A DNA stretch of 64,000 bases from Agelaius tricolor (lineage: Eukaryota > Chordata > Aves > Passeriformes > Icteridae): assembly GCA_023055355.1 (NCBI GenBank), contig JALJCS010000056.1, positions 496,001 through 560,000 of the forward strand, written 5' to 3'. A model generated the notes under the pieces. The model did no database searches and had not been told where the DNA came from. It saw only the letters and a program-made list of their open reading frames with translations. Each line of letters begins with the position of its first letter. Position 1 is the stretch's first letter. Shown here one piece after another: positions 43,228 to 54,800 of this stretch. A program made the translations under genes and the position numbers.

Positions 43228-46200
43228 ATGTTAACCACGTCTTCTGTCAATGAGCCTTACAGGTTGCAACTGACAGAATCACTCCACCTGAAAGACACTG
43301 ACTGGCATTTTGTCTCTGTCAATCCAGAACAGAAGGGTACTTGGCACCGAATCCGTTGTAAGTACATCGTCATTGGGGACACCAAACACACACCACATGA
43401 GATTGAAATTGCTCCGGGAATCACAACATCAGATCCTGAGCAATTTGTTCTCGGGCTGCACTGTTTCCACCCACCCCTGTTTCTTCCCAAAGGACAAATT
43501 GTTGCACAAGCTATCCCTGTACTGTTTTTGCCTGAAGGCACCGAAAAACAAGGGCCCTCAGTCGCCCGGGTCCAAGTTATTGGGAGAGACAAACCCAAAT
43601 TATGGTGTAATGTCAGTGGGGGTGGGGAGTCAAAACGCATTGAGATGCTTGTACACACGGGTGCAGACTGCACAGTGATCCCAGTACAAGACTGGCCAGC
43701 GCATTGGCCTTTGCAAAACATTGCTGGTCATGTTCAAGACGTAAGAGGCCTGCAATTTGCGAGACAATCCAAAAGCATCATCCAAATCGAGGGACCAAAC
43801 AGACAATTGGCAAATATCCGTCCATTTGTGTTAGATTATCCAGAACCTTTGTTAGCGAGAGATTTAATGGCCCAGTGGGGTGTCACAATTGATATTCCAG
43901 ACCCTCCACAGCATTTTTGTACAGCGGCCATTGAACAACAGCGCCACACCCAAAAACTGAAGTGGAAAACAGACAAACCAGTTGAGGTGAAACAGTGGCC
44001 GCTCAGCAAACAAAAAATAAAGGCGCTTGAGGAGCTAGTGGAAGAGAAACTGAAAAAGGGTCACATTGTGGAGACCACGTCCCCGTGGGACTCTCCAGTG
44101 TTTGTCATTCAGAAAGCCGACAAAAAGAGATGGCGGCTCCTCCACGACCTCCGACAAATTAATAATGTCATTGAAGATATGGGCTCTCCCCAACCTGGTA
44201 TGCCATCCCCAACAATGCTTCCCCAGGATTGGAAATTAGCTGTTATTGATATAAAAGATTGTTTTTTCCATATTCCCCTACACCCTGACAATGCACTGCG
44301 TTTCGCATTCTCAGTCCCCACCATCAACATGGAAGCCCCTATGAAAAGGTACCATTGGACAGTTCTTCCTCAGGGCCTTAAGGTCTCTCCAGTGATCTGC
44401 CAGTGGTATGTCTCTTCCCTGCTTTCCCCAGTGCGTGCAGAGAAGGCCATCATCTATCATTATATGGATGATATCATTGTGTGTGCCCCCAATGATGATT
44501 TACTCACACATGCACTTGACCTAACGATCAATGCATTGATTGTTGCAGGGCTCGAGCTCCAGGAAAAGAACATTCAAAAGATGCCACCTTGGAAATATTT
44601 GGGCTTAGAAATTGGAAATAAGACCATTGTTCCTCAAAAACTAGAAATCAATCCAAGGATCAAGACCCTTGCGGATGTCCACAAGTTGTGTGGGTCTTTG
44701 AATTGGGTAAGGCCATGGCTCGGTCTGACTAACAAAGACCTTGCCCCTCTTTTCAATTTATTGAAAGGCAGAGAGGACCCAGATGCTCCTAGGTCCATTA
44801 CCCCAGAGGCACGGAAAGCTCTAGAAAAGGTTCAGATTGCCATGTCCACAAAACAGGCCCACCGATGTTGGCCTGACCTGTCATTCAAATTTATCATCTT
44901 AGGTAAGTCGCCACACCTCCATGGAATCATTTTCCAGTGGGAGGAAAAACAAACACCTAAGGCAAAGGAAACACCTAAAAAGGGCCAGGACCAGAGGGAC
45001 CCTCTCTTGATCATAGAATGGGTTTTCCTCAGTCACAAAAAGTCCAAGAGAATGACAAAGCCTCAGGAGCTGGTAGCAGAATTGATCCGGAAAGCAAGGA
45101 CCCGGATCAGGGAGTAATCAAGATGTGACTTTGAGTGCATTCACATTCCAATTGAGTTAAAATCGGGTCAAAATTCTATGCAAATATTGGAACAATTGTT
45201 TCAAGAAAATGAAGTGTTGCAGTTTGCTCTGGATTCCTACTCAGGACAAATTTCTGTCCACCGGCCTGCCCACAAAATGTTCGAACAAGATGTTCAATTT
45301 ATTCTGAAATTAAGAAGTGCTCACAGTAGGAGACCTTTAGAAAAGGCTCTGACTGTCTTTACAGATGCGTCCGGGAGGTCCCACAAGTCTGTTATGACTT
45401 GGAAGGATGCTCAAACCCAGCAGTGGTTGACGGACATTGCTGAGGTGGAAGGTTCACCTCAGGTTGCTGAATTGGCTGCTGTTGTTAGGGCTTTTGAAAG
45501 GTTCTCAGAACCATTCAATCTGATTACGGATTCTGCATATGTGGCAGGAGTAGTATCCAGGGCAGATCAAGCAATACTGCAAGAAGTGTCTAACATCGCA
45601 CTTTTCAAATTGCTCTCAAAACTTGTAAAGTTAGTCACTCGCCGGGAGCAACCATTTTATGTGATGCACGTCAGGTCACACACCGACTTGCCAGGGTTTA
45701 TCGCTGAAGGCAACAGAAGGGCAGATGCTCTTGCTGCACCTGCAGTGATGGCCACTCTCCCAAATGTTTTTGAACAGGCAAAAATCAGCCACCAGCTTTT
45801 CCACCAAAATGCACATGGCCTGGTTCATCAGTTTCACATCACTCGAGAACAGGCCAAAGCGATTGTGGACACATGCCCAAATTGCCAACAACATGCACTC
45901 CCTACAGTGAGTACGGGAGCAAACCCAAGGGGGTTGAACAGTTGTGAACTGTGGCAATCAGATGTTACACACATACAGTAATTTGGACGGCAGAAATACG
46001 TTCACGTTAGTGTAGATACCTTTTCTGGAGCGGTCTATGCTTTTGCCCACACAGGAGAGTCATCTAATGATGCCTTTAAGCACCTCTTACAGGCTTTTTC
46101 TTTCATGGGCATCCCCAAGGAGTTGAAAACTGATAATGAGCCTGCCTATAAATCCAAGGAATTCGGGAGCTTCCTGCAGCAATGGGGAGTAGAGCACAAA

Positions 46201-46554
46201 ACTGGCATCCCCTACTCCCCTACAGGTCAAGCCATTGTAGAAAGGACTCACTGTGATATTAAAAGTGTCCTGGACCAGCAACAACAGGTTCTGAAGGTGG
46301 AACCTCCCCACATCCGGTTGTCCAGGGCGCTGTTCACAATCAATTTTCTGAATTGTTCCTTTGACAGCCTGAAGCCACCCATCCTACGCCACTTTGGGGG
46401 GAGCAGTCATACAATGATGAAAGAAAAGCCTCCGGTTTTAGTAAAGGACCCTGAGACTTGGAAGACGGTGGGACCTTACAAATTGGTTATTTGGGGACGT
46501 AGATATGCCTGTGTGTCCACCCCCTCTGGGCTAAAGTGGGTTCCTTCCAAATGA
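43228..46554 (+). pseudogene. ERV-D pro-pol: protease, RT, RNase H, integrase
   Basis: One reading frame spans 43228-46554, interrupted only by TAA codons at 45115-45117 and 45979-45981. The N-terminal part precedes a protease whose DTG motif reads HTGAD (His codon 43654-43656). The RT has DIKDCFFHIPL, VLPQGLKVSP and YMDD (44461). RNase H shows FTDASG (about 45358), VAELAAVVRAF, ITDSAYVAG and EGNRRADALA, all catalytic positions kept. The integrase has HQLFHQNAHG...CPNCQQ, WQSDVTHI, KTDNEPAY (about 46126) and GQAIVERTH (about 46224), then a C-terminal GRRYACVSTPSG. Protease, RT and integrase are class II in style. The stops and the protease change make it inactive. Confidence 0.95.
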
Positions 46555-46695
46555 GTAAGGCCCTATGTTCCCAAGGTCTCAGAGAAATCTACAGAAGCGT
46601 GCTAGGTTGCTAATGCTGCCTGGAGAAGGAAATGCCGCACGCGTTCTCTGGAGGAAATTCCATTTAAGCCTCCTATCTGGAATAGTATGTAATAT

Positions 46696-47214
46696 ATGTT
46701 TGCCTTAAGTTCCTTGTACCAGTTTAGATCCCATGGTTTGTATGTAGCCTCAAGACGCCATGAGACCAAGCCTGCTCCTCGTCCTACTCATGATCATCCC
46801 ACCAGTGATCTCCTGCATAGTCCCTCAGCCCAAAACACCTATGGATTACTTTGGCAAAAGACATCGGACATCAAGAGAGAAATTGACGACTGGCTGAGTG
46901 GACTGTTCAAAGGCTGGGGACTCTCGGGCTGGTTGGGATCTATTCTGAAAACTGTAATTTTAGTAGTGTTTATATTAGTTATTTTTGTTGTAGTTGTTAG
47001 CATTGTTTTTGGACTAGTCAAACGCATGGTTCTCAAGTTGATTTCAAGCTCATCTCCCCCTCCTGAAGTTTACCATTTGGGAGCCCTTAGTGCTCCAATG
47101 GATGACATGGAACCCTCAGTGGAAAGCACTGAACCTCCTGTAGAAGACGAACCGATTTACCAACCATGGTTTGGTAAGCATTCTGCACCACAAACCCAGT
47201 CCTCTTCTTTTTAA
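46696..47214 (+). pseudogene. ERV-D env, internally deleted
   Basis: An ATG at about 46759 opens a short hydrophobic signal-peptide-like stretch (LLLVLLMIIPPVIS) in one frame. Within about 60 bases the sequence jumps to the end of TM, in the overlapping frame that stops at 47214: DDWLSGLFKGWGLSGWL (about 46887-46937), a strong membrane span (VILVVFILVIFVVVVSIVFG) and an acidic tail. SU, the fusion peptide and the CX6CC region are absent. The TM tail is homologous to that of ERV-E. The polypurine tract CTAGGGGGAGA follows. The deletion removes all receptor-binding and fusion parts. Confidence 0.87.
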
Positions 47215-47231
47215 ACAAAACTAGGGGGAGA

Positions 47232-47816
47232 TGTTGCAGTGTGATTTCCTGTTTCACCTATCCCAGCCTCTCAGGTGTGCCAACCTTCCCCCTCCCCCTT
47301 TTGCCCTCCTGCCTAAGAGCTGTCCATCAATCTTAACATTCCAGCAAGGGCATCGTGTGGTTGGCAGAAGTTCAAAAGATGCCCCTCAGGTCCGGGTTCA
47401 TTGGCCTGTCCAAGCGTCTATATCCCTTGAGCCTTCCCCTCCTCCCACCTGGTTGGCCCTTACCTGTCCCTTCCCCCTGTCCCCGGGTCTTAAAAGGACA
47501 CGAGACCATGTGGCCCGGCGTTCTACTGCGAGCTGTTACCACATTCAGAGGTCTACCATGCTGAAATAAAACTCTGGATTAAGACTCTACGATAGAACCC
47601 GCTCCTTTTCTCTTCACCGTCACCTGAACCTTTTTCACCAGAGGTAAACTGAGTTCCTACTTTGCCTGGATTTGTTCCGAGTGCCTAGCTGCAGCACCCA
47701 GCCAGCCAAAGGTATCTCTGGGGTGAAACACCACAGCTGCAGCCTTTGGTCTAGCAGCGAGGGCTAGACAAAGCCAGGCATGACACACCTGGAAACATCG
47801 GGATTAATATTCTATA
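47232..47816 (+). repeat. ERV-D 3' LTR
   Basis: 585 bp, TGTTGCAGTGTG to TTCTATA, followed by the GTAGAG target duplication. It differs from the 5' LTR at about 14 sites and a one-base indel, many of them C/T or G/A. Confidence 0.95.
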
Positions 47817-48129
47817 GTAGAGGTTAAGTGATAGATGCTGAAGTGATTAATGGAATAGCCTGCAGGCAATTCCCGGGAGCTATTGGTGCATTGAGAGGCT
47901 GGCACTTTGCGTGCAATGTAGAATTTGTGAGAGGTGCTGGTATTGCTTTTCTATGCCCCAAGTGTAAATTGCAGATTCCTGATCAAGCCGATTCAGAACC
48001 TGAGATCTTAAAGCTTATGTGTGGAGGATCACATCTGATACCTGCCACCTGGAGGTCTGTGTAAGAGAAAAACTGAGAAAAGACACTGTGAGGCTTGGGT
48101 GGAAACAAGATAGTATAAGGAGAAGGAGA

Positions 48130-48960
48130 TAATGAAAACTAACCAGAGTAAAGAGGTTCCTGAACTAGCCCCTTTGGGAGGGGCTCACTGGGAGAAAGCT
48201 GCCAGTAGGGGCGACTCAGAAAATAAAAAGATTTATAATACTATATTGCAGTTAATGTTGTTTTAAGATGAGAAAGCAAATAAGATGAGGTCTTGTATGC
48301 TGATATGTTTTTTGCCTTAAAGAATCACCCAGAATGGCAGAATAACTGTGGGTTCAGAGCTCCCTCTGACCCACTAGTGTTAGCTCTTGAAAAAGAAAGC
48401 AAAGCAAAGAGAAGGCAAATCAAACGTGTTGTTCAGCATACAGTGTAAGACAGCAATGTATGAAATCAGACAAAGTTCATCATGCTGAAACACAAAACAA
48501 TTGCAAGTTGCAAAATGAATGCATATGATTTGTTAAAGGCTCCTCCTAAGGTAAGGGAGGAAGAATAAGGAGGACCTCCCCAAAAGGGAAGAGGACTCAG
48601 GCTCCAAAGGTATACCCATTCACACCCATCCCCCTCCTAGCAGTCCAATTTCATCCAGAACTAGGAGGCAACAGACCCCTCTGCGAGAGGCAATGAGACC
48701 AGAAGAAAGGAAAAGGGTGGAATTTTGGTTTATACGGGGACCATATATTCAGTTTTATATAAAGCTTTAGTACCTGTGGAGAATGATTATGTTGTAGTGT
48801 GGGGAACAACCGGCCAGTCTGAGAAGGCATACTTTTGCAAACCTTTAAAGTAACAATGGGATATTTACAAGTTTTTGTATATGACCAATTCACCAAACAT
48901 TCTAAAATGGGGAGGTTACTCTGGAGGTAAATGATCAAAAGTATATAAAGATGTTAGGCT
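48130..48960 (+). pseudogene. ERV-F gag remnant
   Basis: At about 48133 the frame reads MKTNQSKEVPELAPLGG and shortly after KIYNTILQLMLF, similar to the matrix of class I gag in other birds. Further downstream (about 48650-48960) only short scraps are legible between stops. The small ORF at 47828-48064 just before it has four Cys and no recognised domain; it may be part of the leader. Heavily degraded; family call based on the matrix segment and position before pol. Confidence 0.5.
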
Positions 48961-49039
48961 TAACATTAACAGCCATTAAAATTAAGAAGGAAATTAGTAA
49001 AGAGATATTAGGACAAGTATTTTTGGGGGTATGGGCCTC

Positions 49040-50957
49040 TGGTGTACCAGGGAGAGCGAAGAACACCACCCCCCCATAGTAATCAAACTTAAGGAAGGGA
49101 CACAACCAGTGAGAATTAAGCAGTACCCCCTCAAAAAGAAGATAGGGAAGAAATCAGCCCAGTAATTGATAGTACAGGATTGAGGGCTGTCAATAAGATA
49201 ACAAAGGATTTATACCCTGTGGTAGCAAATCCATATACTTTATTAACTTGTTTAACACCTGAACTAACCTGGTTTACTCTTTTAGATCTGAAAGATGCTT
49301 TCTTTTGCCTCCCTATCCACAAAGCCAGCTAGAAAATTTTTGCATTTGAATGGGAAAGCCCTAAAAGCAGGCGCAAAACCCAGCTCCCATGGTCCATGTG
49401 CCTCAAGGCTTCAAAAATTCCCCCACTCTGTTTGGGGAACAACTTGCAAAGATCCCGAGTCCTGGGAAACTCCACAGGAAGAAGGAAGAAGCCTTTCAAC
49501 TTTCCTAGGACTCCAAGGATACAGAGTATTAAAGAAAAAGGCACAGGTAGTGAAACAGAAGGTAATCTACCTAGGGTACAAGGTTACTGCTGGGCAACAG
49601 ACTTCAGGTCAGGCTCGCAAGGAAACAATATAAAGGAACTCCGAACCTTCTCTAGGCACGGCAGGGTGGTGCTGGCTGTGGGTTTACCCTTACCAACAGG
49701 CACCTCTGCGCAGAAGCCCAAGATAATTTCACTGACCCGTGCTTTGGAAATGGCAAAAGGAAAGAGAATAAACATCTATACAGACTCAAAGTATGCATTC
49801 AGAGTTGTGCTTGCACGTGGAGCCATCTGGAGAGAGAGGGGACTGCTGACTTCACAAGGAAAGAACATTAAACATGCACAAGTGATAATCTAGCTGCTGA
49901 AAGCAGTTCAGCTGCCTGAAAAGGTAGCAATTATGCATATTAAGGCACACCAGAGAGTGAGCTCAGAATTTGAGGAAGGAAATGAGCTGGCGGATGGAGA
50001 GGCAAAGAAAGCAACAAAAGGTGAGGTAATTATGGACTGATTTCCCTTGAAATTAAGCCAGAATATAATAATAATACTAATCAAAAGGGACATACAACCA
50101 CGAGGGGTGGGCTACCATTGAAAGGGAGCTGGTAATCCCTTCCCATTTGTGTGGTGACTAGTAAGGGAGGAGCACCAGAAAACACACTGGGGCCTAACTA
50201 GTTAAAAGCTTTTATAAAGTGTGGCTCCTTTCCCAGAATGACCAAGGCTGCCAGTGTTACAGAGTGCATCGAAATGAAGTGTTAACTTTTAAGTAGTAGT
50301 TTCCACAGGCTTTCTAGAACACATATCTGATGGAAAGAATGGTTGCCAGGAATTTATATGCCACTATTACTGAGGTAAACTGACAGTGAGATCCTTGCCT
50401 CCAGACTAATCCCAAGAATACCCGCACACCAAAACTAGGTCAGATTGGGAAGGGTCATGGACCTGGACAGCACTGGTAAATTGACTTTTCAGAACTTCCA
50501 TGGAAAAGGGGGTGTCAGTATTTATGAATATTGACAAATACATTTTCAGGGTGGCCAGAAGCATTCCCCACCAGGACTGTCAAGGCTTAAGAGGTGACCA
50601 GAGTAAACAATATCGCTTTCAGAGTTCCAGCCACAATACCTATATGGTGGCTTTAAGTAGACAGCTCAGAGAAAATGAAAAACATGCGGCTGGAACTCAG
50701 AGCAGGGAGCTAAGTGAACCAGTACATAACATACAGCCTCAGAATTATATATACATTAAGTCTCTTACAGAAAAGACTTTGGAACCACAGTAGGAAGGAC
50801 CATTCCAGGTGCTTCTCACCACCTTCACCGCAATCAAGATTAAGAAGCAGAATGCCTGGATCCATCACACTCAAATGAAGCAGGCCCCAGAAGCCCCTTG
50901 TAACTTGACACCAAGAGACAATGAACTGAGACTGAAACTTATTCGGGCAAAATGAGT
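49040..50957 (+). pseudogene. ERV-F pol remnant
   Basis: RT: LLDLKDAFFCLPI at about 49280-49318 and VPQGFKNSPTLFGEQLA at about 49400-49455, then a jump. RNase H: LTRALEMAKGKRINIYTDSKYAF (about 49730-49805). The integrase C-terminal region reads EGPFQVLLTTFTAIKIKK at about 50790-50850. All are gamma-like (class I). The RT palm YxDD block and much of the integrase core are lost or unreadable, with stops every few tens of codons. Confidence 0.8.
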
Positions 50958-50989
50958 GTATTGCAGGGAGGGGGGGGATAGTTTATAAT

Positions 50990-52200
50990 TTTATTTATGG
51001 AATTGTTTTGTGTATAATTGTAATTGAAGTCCTAGAGTACCTCTATCCAAAACAATGCTGAATGGCCTTGGTCCCAGGTTTTAATCTGTATGCTGGATCT
51101 ATGAGAGAGCTGGCCACTGCAGCAGGTGGCCTAGCAAAATTGAAACTGTCGTGAACGGCGGAAGAAATGCCTCACACAATATGCATGAATGGCAAATCCC
51201 AAAGTTTATTGATAACTCACACATATTTATATTGGTGTTAATGAAGCTTATACATATTGCAAAAGCTGAGCTCATTATTGGTTAAAGCACACTTAGATCA
51301 ACCACACCTACTTCTATGCTCTAATGATTATTTTGTTTCTATGTTTGCATTCTTCTAGCTTCTCTACCTAGGATATCTACATTTTCTGGCAAGCGATTTT
51401 CTCCCCCGTCTTCCCGTTTCAGCGAAGGTCACTATGACCTTTGTCAGTGATTGGACACTGGTTGCATAATCCCCAGCTTGTTTCCCCTATCCTTATCCAA
51501 CGGTATCACATCGAAGTGTCCTTTCTCAGCTAACCAATTAGCCAAAAAGCTCTCTACATGAAACAGCCTTTACAGTCATCTCTATTGGCATTAAGAACTA
51601 GCCAGTGGCAGATTTCAAAAGTACTGCCAAAATGGGAAAAGGCCAGGGACCAAGACCACAAGTTAATAGTAGAAGCGCTTAGTACAGTTCAAGATAATGT
51701 GTCTTTAGCTTTCAGTTGTATACAAGCACAGTTATGGATGCAGGCAACAGAAACTTTGATCATACGGGAAGGGGGTGACAGTGATTTTCCAGCAGAAATT
51801 AGGAAGGTTGTCTGGGATAATGTGATTGATTTTGAAAGGAAGTTTAAATCCTGGTGGGCTATAGTACATTTGACCTATAATCCTGCTTCTAATGTGGCCA
51901 CTGCCTTTGTGCTTACCACACGTAATGCCACTGTTTATGTTATCCACCCCATCATTGAACTAGGATTAAATAATGAAAAACAGTGCTCTACCCTTCAGAA
52001 CATAGGGTGTGGGCATGAAAGGTGAATGAAAAGTGGCAAACAGTAAATTTAGAATCTTGTGTTACTAGGGAACAGCTAGGAAGCAATGCTATTAATGCTT
52101 AAGATATGTCTTGACACTGAACAAAGTATTTGCCACTTCGAGATTCATCCAGGCACTAATCAGAAAACTGTGCTTGTATTTACTGGTAAATGTTGTGTAT
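50990..52200 (+). pseudogene. ERV-F env remnant
   Basis: An env-like frame runs through RELATAAGGLAKLK (about 51105-51145), is cut by the ERV-C-family LTR, and resumes at 51565 as a 150-residue open stretch. That stretch contains SSLLALRTSQWQISKVLPKW, DHKLIVEALSTVQDNVSLA and IQAQLWMQ, a pattern I associate with an avian class I env family. A stop at 52025 and frameshifts follow, with no legible membrane span before the polypurine tract. The assignment rests on recalled family pattern and position. Confidence 0.62.
51147..51558 (-). mobile_element. Solo LTR, ERV-C family, in ERV-F env
   Basis: A 412-bp LTR has TGTCGTGAACGG at left and GCTCTCTACA at right on plus, which is the reverse of ERV-C LTRs. 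A perfect 6-bp target duplication TGAAAC flanks it (51141-51146 and 51559-51564). It is clearly more diverged from ERV-C than the ERV-C LTRs are from each other. Its U3 keeps the same short open frame as ERV-C. Confidence 0.95.
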
Positions 52201-52314
52201 GCTTGAGAAACATCCTTACCAAATGTACAGGGTAAAGCCTTAAGGCATGCTTATTGTCATAGGGATTTGCATTAAGTAAAATAATTTACTTATTCCTTTT
52301 AGGAAAGGGGGGAA

Positions 52315-52777
52315 TGAGACATAGTGGAAATTATCCAGAGTAGAAATCCATTCCGATTTAGGTAAAAAGTACATCTTTGAATTGTCTGTAGCTTGCAAAC
52401 ATAGCTGTTTAGTCTGACTACTTGTTCTCACAAAAAACCTATGTTTGAAGAAACTGCTTCAGCCAAAGGACAGAGGCTCCGGGAGGCAGGGCAGGGTGAC
52501 CCAGGAGTTCTTTCTGTACTTTCTGATAAAAAAAAACTAGCTGCAAGTGTAACTAGCTACAAGTGTAATGCGAAATCAGTAAAATGAATATTTATGAACC
52601 TGTTGTGAAATTCCATACAAATGGATTAGTAAGGAAGATAAAAAGAGATCTGGAGTTCCCAGAGGCACGCATGCTCTTTTAAGGGGAGCAATCCCCACGT
52701 GTCCAGCGCTGTGATAAACATACTAGCCTTACAACTTTCACAAAAATTGTGGAGTTTGTTTTGTTTTCCGCAATTCA
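52315..52777 (+). repeat. ERV-F 3' LTR
   Basis: 463 bp, TGAGACATAGTGG to CCGCAATTCA, preceded by polypurine tract AGGAAAGGGGGGAA and followed by the TAGG duplication. It contains a duplicated CTAGCTGCAAGTGTAA-like unit at about 52540-52566 that the 5' LTR has only once. Confidence 0.9.
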
Positions 52778-52781
52778 TAGG

Positions 52782-53540
52782 CACAAGCCAGAGAGTTAAC
52801 CTGGTCTAAGAGATGCATTAACTGCTAGAGAACAGAAAAAAAGTAGGATCCTGAAATGACACGTGTCTTATAGGTGATCACAAAGAGATGGCAAAGCTGG
52901 CTGGCTGATGGAAGCCAGCTGTAAATACTATAACAATACCTTGTAAATAATTTGTATCACAAAAAATCAGTGAATTCACATTATACAATCAATATAACAG
53001 CAGCAAATGTTTGAAGTAGTTATGACAACATTTTTTAAACATTCATGTGATATTATTAACACTTACTATTTATCAGAATCACCTATAAAAGAAAAACAGC
53101 AGAGACTGTAATGAAGAATAGAACTTTCAATGAAATTGATGATTCAACAAACCGCATCTCCTTCCACTCACAAACAGGTGTTTGTTAGTATCTCAGCTGT
53201 TTCAATCAGAGCTGTCTTATCTCACTAGAAAAAGAACTACATATCTTACCATTTAGACAAATAACTTTTAACAAAACTTAGGATAAGTTATATTAAACAA
53301 CACTTAAACTTGGAATGAATGAATTCTGATAGCAAGAAATAATAAACTTAATTTTAACAGAATATCAAAGTGACAAGATGTAACTTAAGAGTACTTAGAC
53401 TTAAATGTAGTGAAATTTAACTTTGCTTGATCTCATCAACACTCAATTTATTGAAAGTTATTATCTATAATTATTAAAGTTCCCTAAGTGTTCTGTCTTT
53501 GGAAAAATTTCAGATGGTTGAGTCACTGGAAAATACTTTT
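52782..53540. other. Unresolved AT-rich right flank of ERV-F
   Basis: This continues from the left flank at 36365. No domain is recognised on either strand. If ERV-E is one element this should hold remains of its pro/pol, but none is legible. Confidence 0.4.
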
Positions 53541-54800
53541 CCCGGTAGAAGATTTCCATCTATGTCATATTTAGAACAGCACTGATTTGCATGATGTTTT
53601 CCCTTTTTACACCTAAGACATTGATTAGGTTACTTTATAATTTTTGTGGGCTGTTGCAGTGTGTCGCCATTTCCTGTTTCAACTATCCAAACCTCCTCAG
53701 GTGCCTCTACCTTTCCCCCTCCCCCTTTTGCCCTCCTGCCTAAGAGCTGTCCATCAATCTTAACATTCCAGCAAGGCGTTGTGTGATTGGCAGATGCCCC
53801 CCAGGCTGGTTTGTCCTAGCGTCCACATCCCTTGACCCTTCCCCTCCTCACACCTGGTTGGCCCTCACCTGTCCCTCCCCTCCCCCTGTCCCCGGGGCTT
53901 AAAAAGGACACGAGACGATGTGGCCGTCAGTCTGTCTGGAGCTGTTACCACATTCAGAAGTCTACCATGCTGAAATAAAACTCTGGATTTAAGCTCTACG
54001 GCAGAACCCGCTCCTTTTCTCTTCACTGTCGTCTGAACCTTTTCCACCAAAGGTAAACTGAGTTCCTATTTTGCCTGGATTTTTTCTGAGCGCCCAGCTG
54101 CAGCACCCAGCCGGCCAAAGGTATCTCTGAGGTGAAAACACCACAGCTGCAGCCTTTGGTCTAGCAGCAAGGCCAGACAAAGCCAGGCAGGACACACCCC
54201 GAAACATTCGGGGTCCAATATTTAATAGTGGGCTCTGAGCGATATTTGCCAGTCTTCTTCATCTCTAAAGCACGTTTTGATGTCTTCTGTTCAAATTGCA
54301 GCAATGGCTTGTGTGAGCTGGTCTACGGATGAAAATAATGACTCAGATATCCCTTGTCATATTTTTGTACATGTGTCCTCTGGGTTTCCTGCTGGTTGGG
54401 TTTGCAGGATTGCTTTGTGTGAATGAGCACTTGATTTAAAATTCGAAAAGTCTCTGCTACCTTGAGGAAATAAATTGTTTTTTTTCTTTAGATATGGTTG
54501 AACTGCATTCCATAGATTTGTTTCTTCTGTCGGCGCTCCTATAGAGAACTTTTTTGTCTTCCCCTTCCCTTGCAATAATAGAAGTGGCCAGAAGTGGCTC
54601 TGTAGTTGGAGGTCGTTAGTCTTGATGGTTATGAAATGATATCTACCGCACTGTGCATGCTGGGCACAGGGGGCGGCTGTCTTGTACAGCAACTTTCTAT
54701 AGGGGAACGGCACTTTGTTGTTCGGCAACTCCCTGTAAGGCGCCGCCATTTTTTCCCAACGGAGCATGCCCAATAGTGGTGTAAGAGATCTTGGCACAGC
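53541..54800 (-). pseudogene. ERV-E gag remnant: capsid end and two zinc knuckles
   Basis: On minus, a major-homology-like segment (SLFSSVDQLTQAI) lies at about 54350-54310. A degraded first knuckle (KKTGKYRSEP) follows at about 54265-54235. After the LTR-K insert comes an intact second CX2CX4HX4C knuckle (CLRCKKGKHHANQC, about 53619-53578), with SKYDIDGNLLPG following it, as in betaretroviral NC. The open frame upstream to 54797 is not recognisable. There are stops and a frame change between the knuckles. Class II gag is well supported by the two-knuckle layout; the start is not visible. Confidence 0.72.
53652..54227 (+). mobile_element. Solo LTR, family K, in ERV-E nucleocapsid
   Basis: 576 bp, TGTTGCAGTGTG to ATATTTAATA, with a perfect 6-bp duplication GTGGGC (53646-53651 and 54228-54233). 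It splits the two zinc knuckles of ERV-E gag. Same strand as the other four LTR-K copies. Confidence 0.96.

Larger units (their letters stand above)
39608..47816 (+). mobile_element. ERV-D: class II (beta-like) provirus, LTR-K family
   Basis: LTRs of 584 and 585 bp differ at about 14 sites by eye (about 2.4%). A perfect 6-bp target duplication GTAGAG (39602-39607 and 47817-47822) places it inside ERV-F. The order is LTR, tRNA-Lys-like PBS, leader with G-rich repeats, gag, fused pro-pol frame, env deletion remnant, polypurine tract (about 47221-47231) and LTR. It is the best-preserved coding element here, but gag has frameshifts, pol two in-frame stops, protease a lost active-site residue, and env lacks SU. 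Confidence 0.96.
36366..52777 (+). mobile_element. ERV-F: degraded class I provirus containing ERV-D
   Basis: Paired LTRs of 467 and 463 bp share most of their sequence. A 4-bp target duplication TAGG (36362-36365 and 52778-52781) fits class I integration. Inside are a PBS-like site, a long leader, gag, pol and env remnants and a polypurine tract (52301-52314). Insertions are a long LTR (about 37834-39311), the whole provirus ERV-D (39608-47816) and a minus-strand ERV-C-family LTR (51147-51558). All genes have many stops. Confidence 0.9.
31450..54800 (-). mobile_element. ERV-E: class II-like provirus remnant split by ERV-F
   Basis: On the minus strand, gag CA/NC remnants (54800-53541) are followed, after removing ERV-F, by unresolved sequence, env (35300-32307), a polypurine tract and a 3' LTR. 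The common orientation, gag-to-env order and class II motifs suggest one element, but pol is not recognisable and the 5' LTR was not found. The outline is therefore an inference. Solo LTR-K copies (33023-33612, 53652-54227) and ERV-F inserted into it. Confidence 0.62.
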
